Shown piece after piece: positions 63,281 to 63,623 of a DNA stretch of 63,623 nucleotides. Origin of the DNA: Fomitopsis serialis (Eukaryota; Basidiomycota; Agaricomycetes; Polyporales; Fomitopsidaceae); the NCBI RefSeq assembly GCF_022376445.1, contig NW_025955180.1, positions 1 through 63,623 on the forward strand. Direction: 5' to 3'. Position 1 is the stretch's first letter; each line of letters starts with the position of its first letter. A program made the translations under genes and the position numbers. Below the pieces are notes generated by a model that did no database searches, was not told where the DNA came from, and saw nothing but the letters and a program-made list of their open reading frames with translations.

Positions 63281-63623
63281 CTTCACTGCTTCGGTTTCTA
63301 TCTCCGTTATTTGAGTACTTTATTGGTGTTGTATTGTCATTATTTGGTATGTCGACTGGAGCAGGGATTCGGAACGTACTCATATTGAATACTATGATCT
63401 CGAAGCATGCCTCACGAAGGCGTGGTACAGAGCTGGCTAATAGAACAAGGATAACCTTAGGTACAAAGATTGCCGAGTTGTTGACTCTGCCTGGGGAGAC
63501 TACTAACACACCTCAACCACCTACTCATTGCTTGGCACAAATCGCACACCGACAAACTCCAAAAGTTTGAGTACTCCCAACTAGCAATACACTGTCTTTG
63601 AACTTCTGAAAAACCTCGGCTGA
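63281..63623. other. Right-edge intergenic sequence
   Basis: 343 bp downstream of CMR1 to the window end. It is AT-richer than average (TATTTGAGTACTTTATTGG), consistent with a 3' UTR and poly(A) region. No gene is recognisable before the edge. Confidence 0.5.

Overview
The window is nuclear DNA from a filamentous basidiomycete, most likely an Agaricomycete. Almost every gene is cut by short introns (about 45-65 nt, GT...AG, many with a CTAAC/CTGAC branch site). Several families are ones expanded in Agaricomycetes, and no prokaryotic operon, mobile element, CRISPR array, rRNA or tRNA was recognised. Gene models were spliced by hand from frames, splice sites and phase; where exon lengths are given, they sum to a multiple of three.

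Left third (1-25 kb), a lineage-specific membrane and surface region: a MARVEL-like four-TM gene running off the left edge, a voltage-gated proton channel (Hv1 type), a second MARVEL-like gene, a seven-TM orphan, a secreted type-B carboxylesterase, a third MARVEL-like gene, then a same-strand array at 13-24 kb. Four members of that array share an ectodomain with an N-terminal [N]xTIDD motif, an SWHDTT/TWHDTT motif and an FDWAxYT end. Three copies continue into a Ser/Thr stalk, one TM helix and a tail with coiled-coil heptads. One copy instead ends in a GPI-anchor signal. A fifth single-pass gene within the array has a different outer domain.

Middle (25-39 kb): an MCH1-like MFS transporter, ALG3 mannosyltransferase, a GH5 exo-beta-1,3-glucanase, the PIG-H/GPI15 subunit of the GPI-GlcNAc transferase, a TBC-domain protein with degenerate catalytic fingers, IST1 (ESCRT), and a fourth MARVEL-like gene.

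Right part (39-63.6 kb), mostly conserved housekeeping: a PP4 regulatory subunit 1-like HEAT protein, aspartate aminotransferase, a 74-residue AN1 zinc-finger protein, a plasma-membrane syntaxin (Sso1 type), argininosuccinate lyase, an AIG1/FAR-17a membrane hydrolase, TRAPPC10/Trs130, and the WD40 protein CMR1.

Many of the conserved genes serve secretion and the cell surface: N-glycan and GPI synthesis, TRAPPII, t-SNARE, ESCRT, Rab-GAP-like and glucan remodelling. The array would be a client of that machinery. The physical proximity need not mean co-regulation. Main items for a second look: the ectodomain array with its switch between TM and GPI anchoring, four MARVEL-like paralogs with matching intron phases, the GC-AG intron in the proton channel, the degenerate TBC fingers, paired ACGCGT boxes before CMR1, and two unusually long introns.
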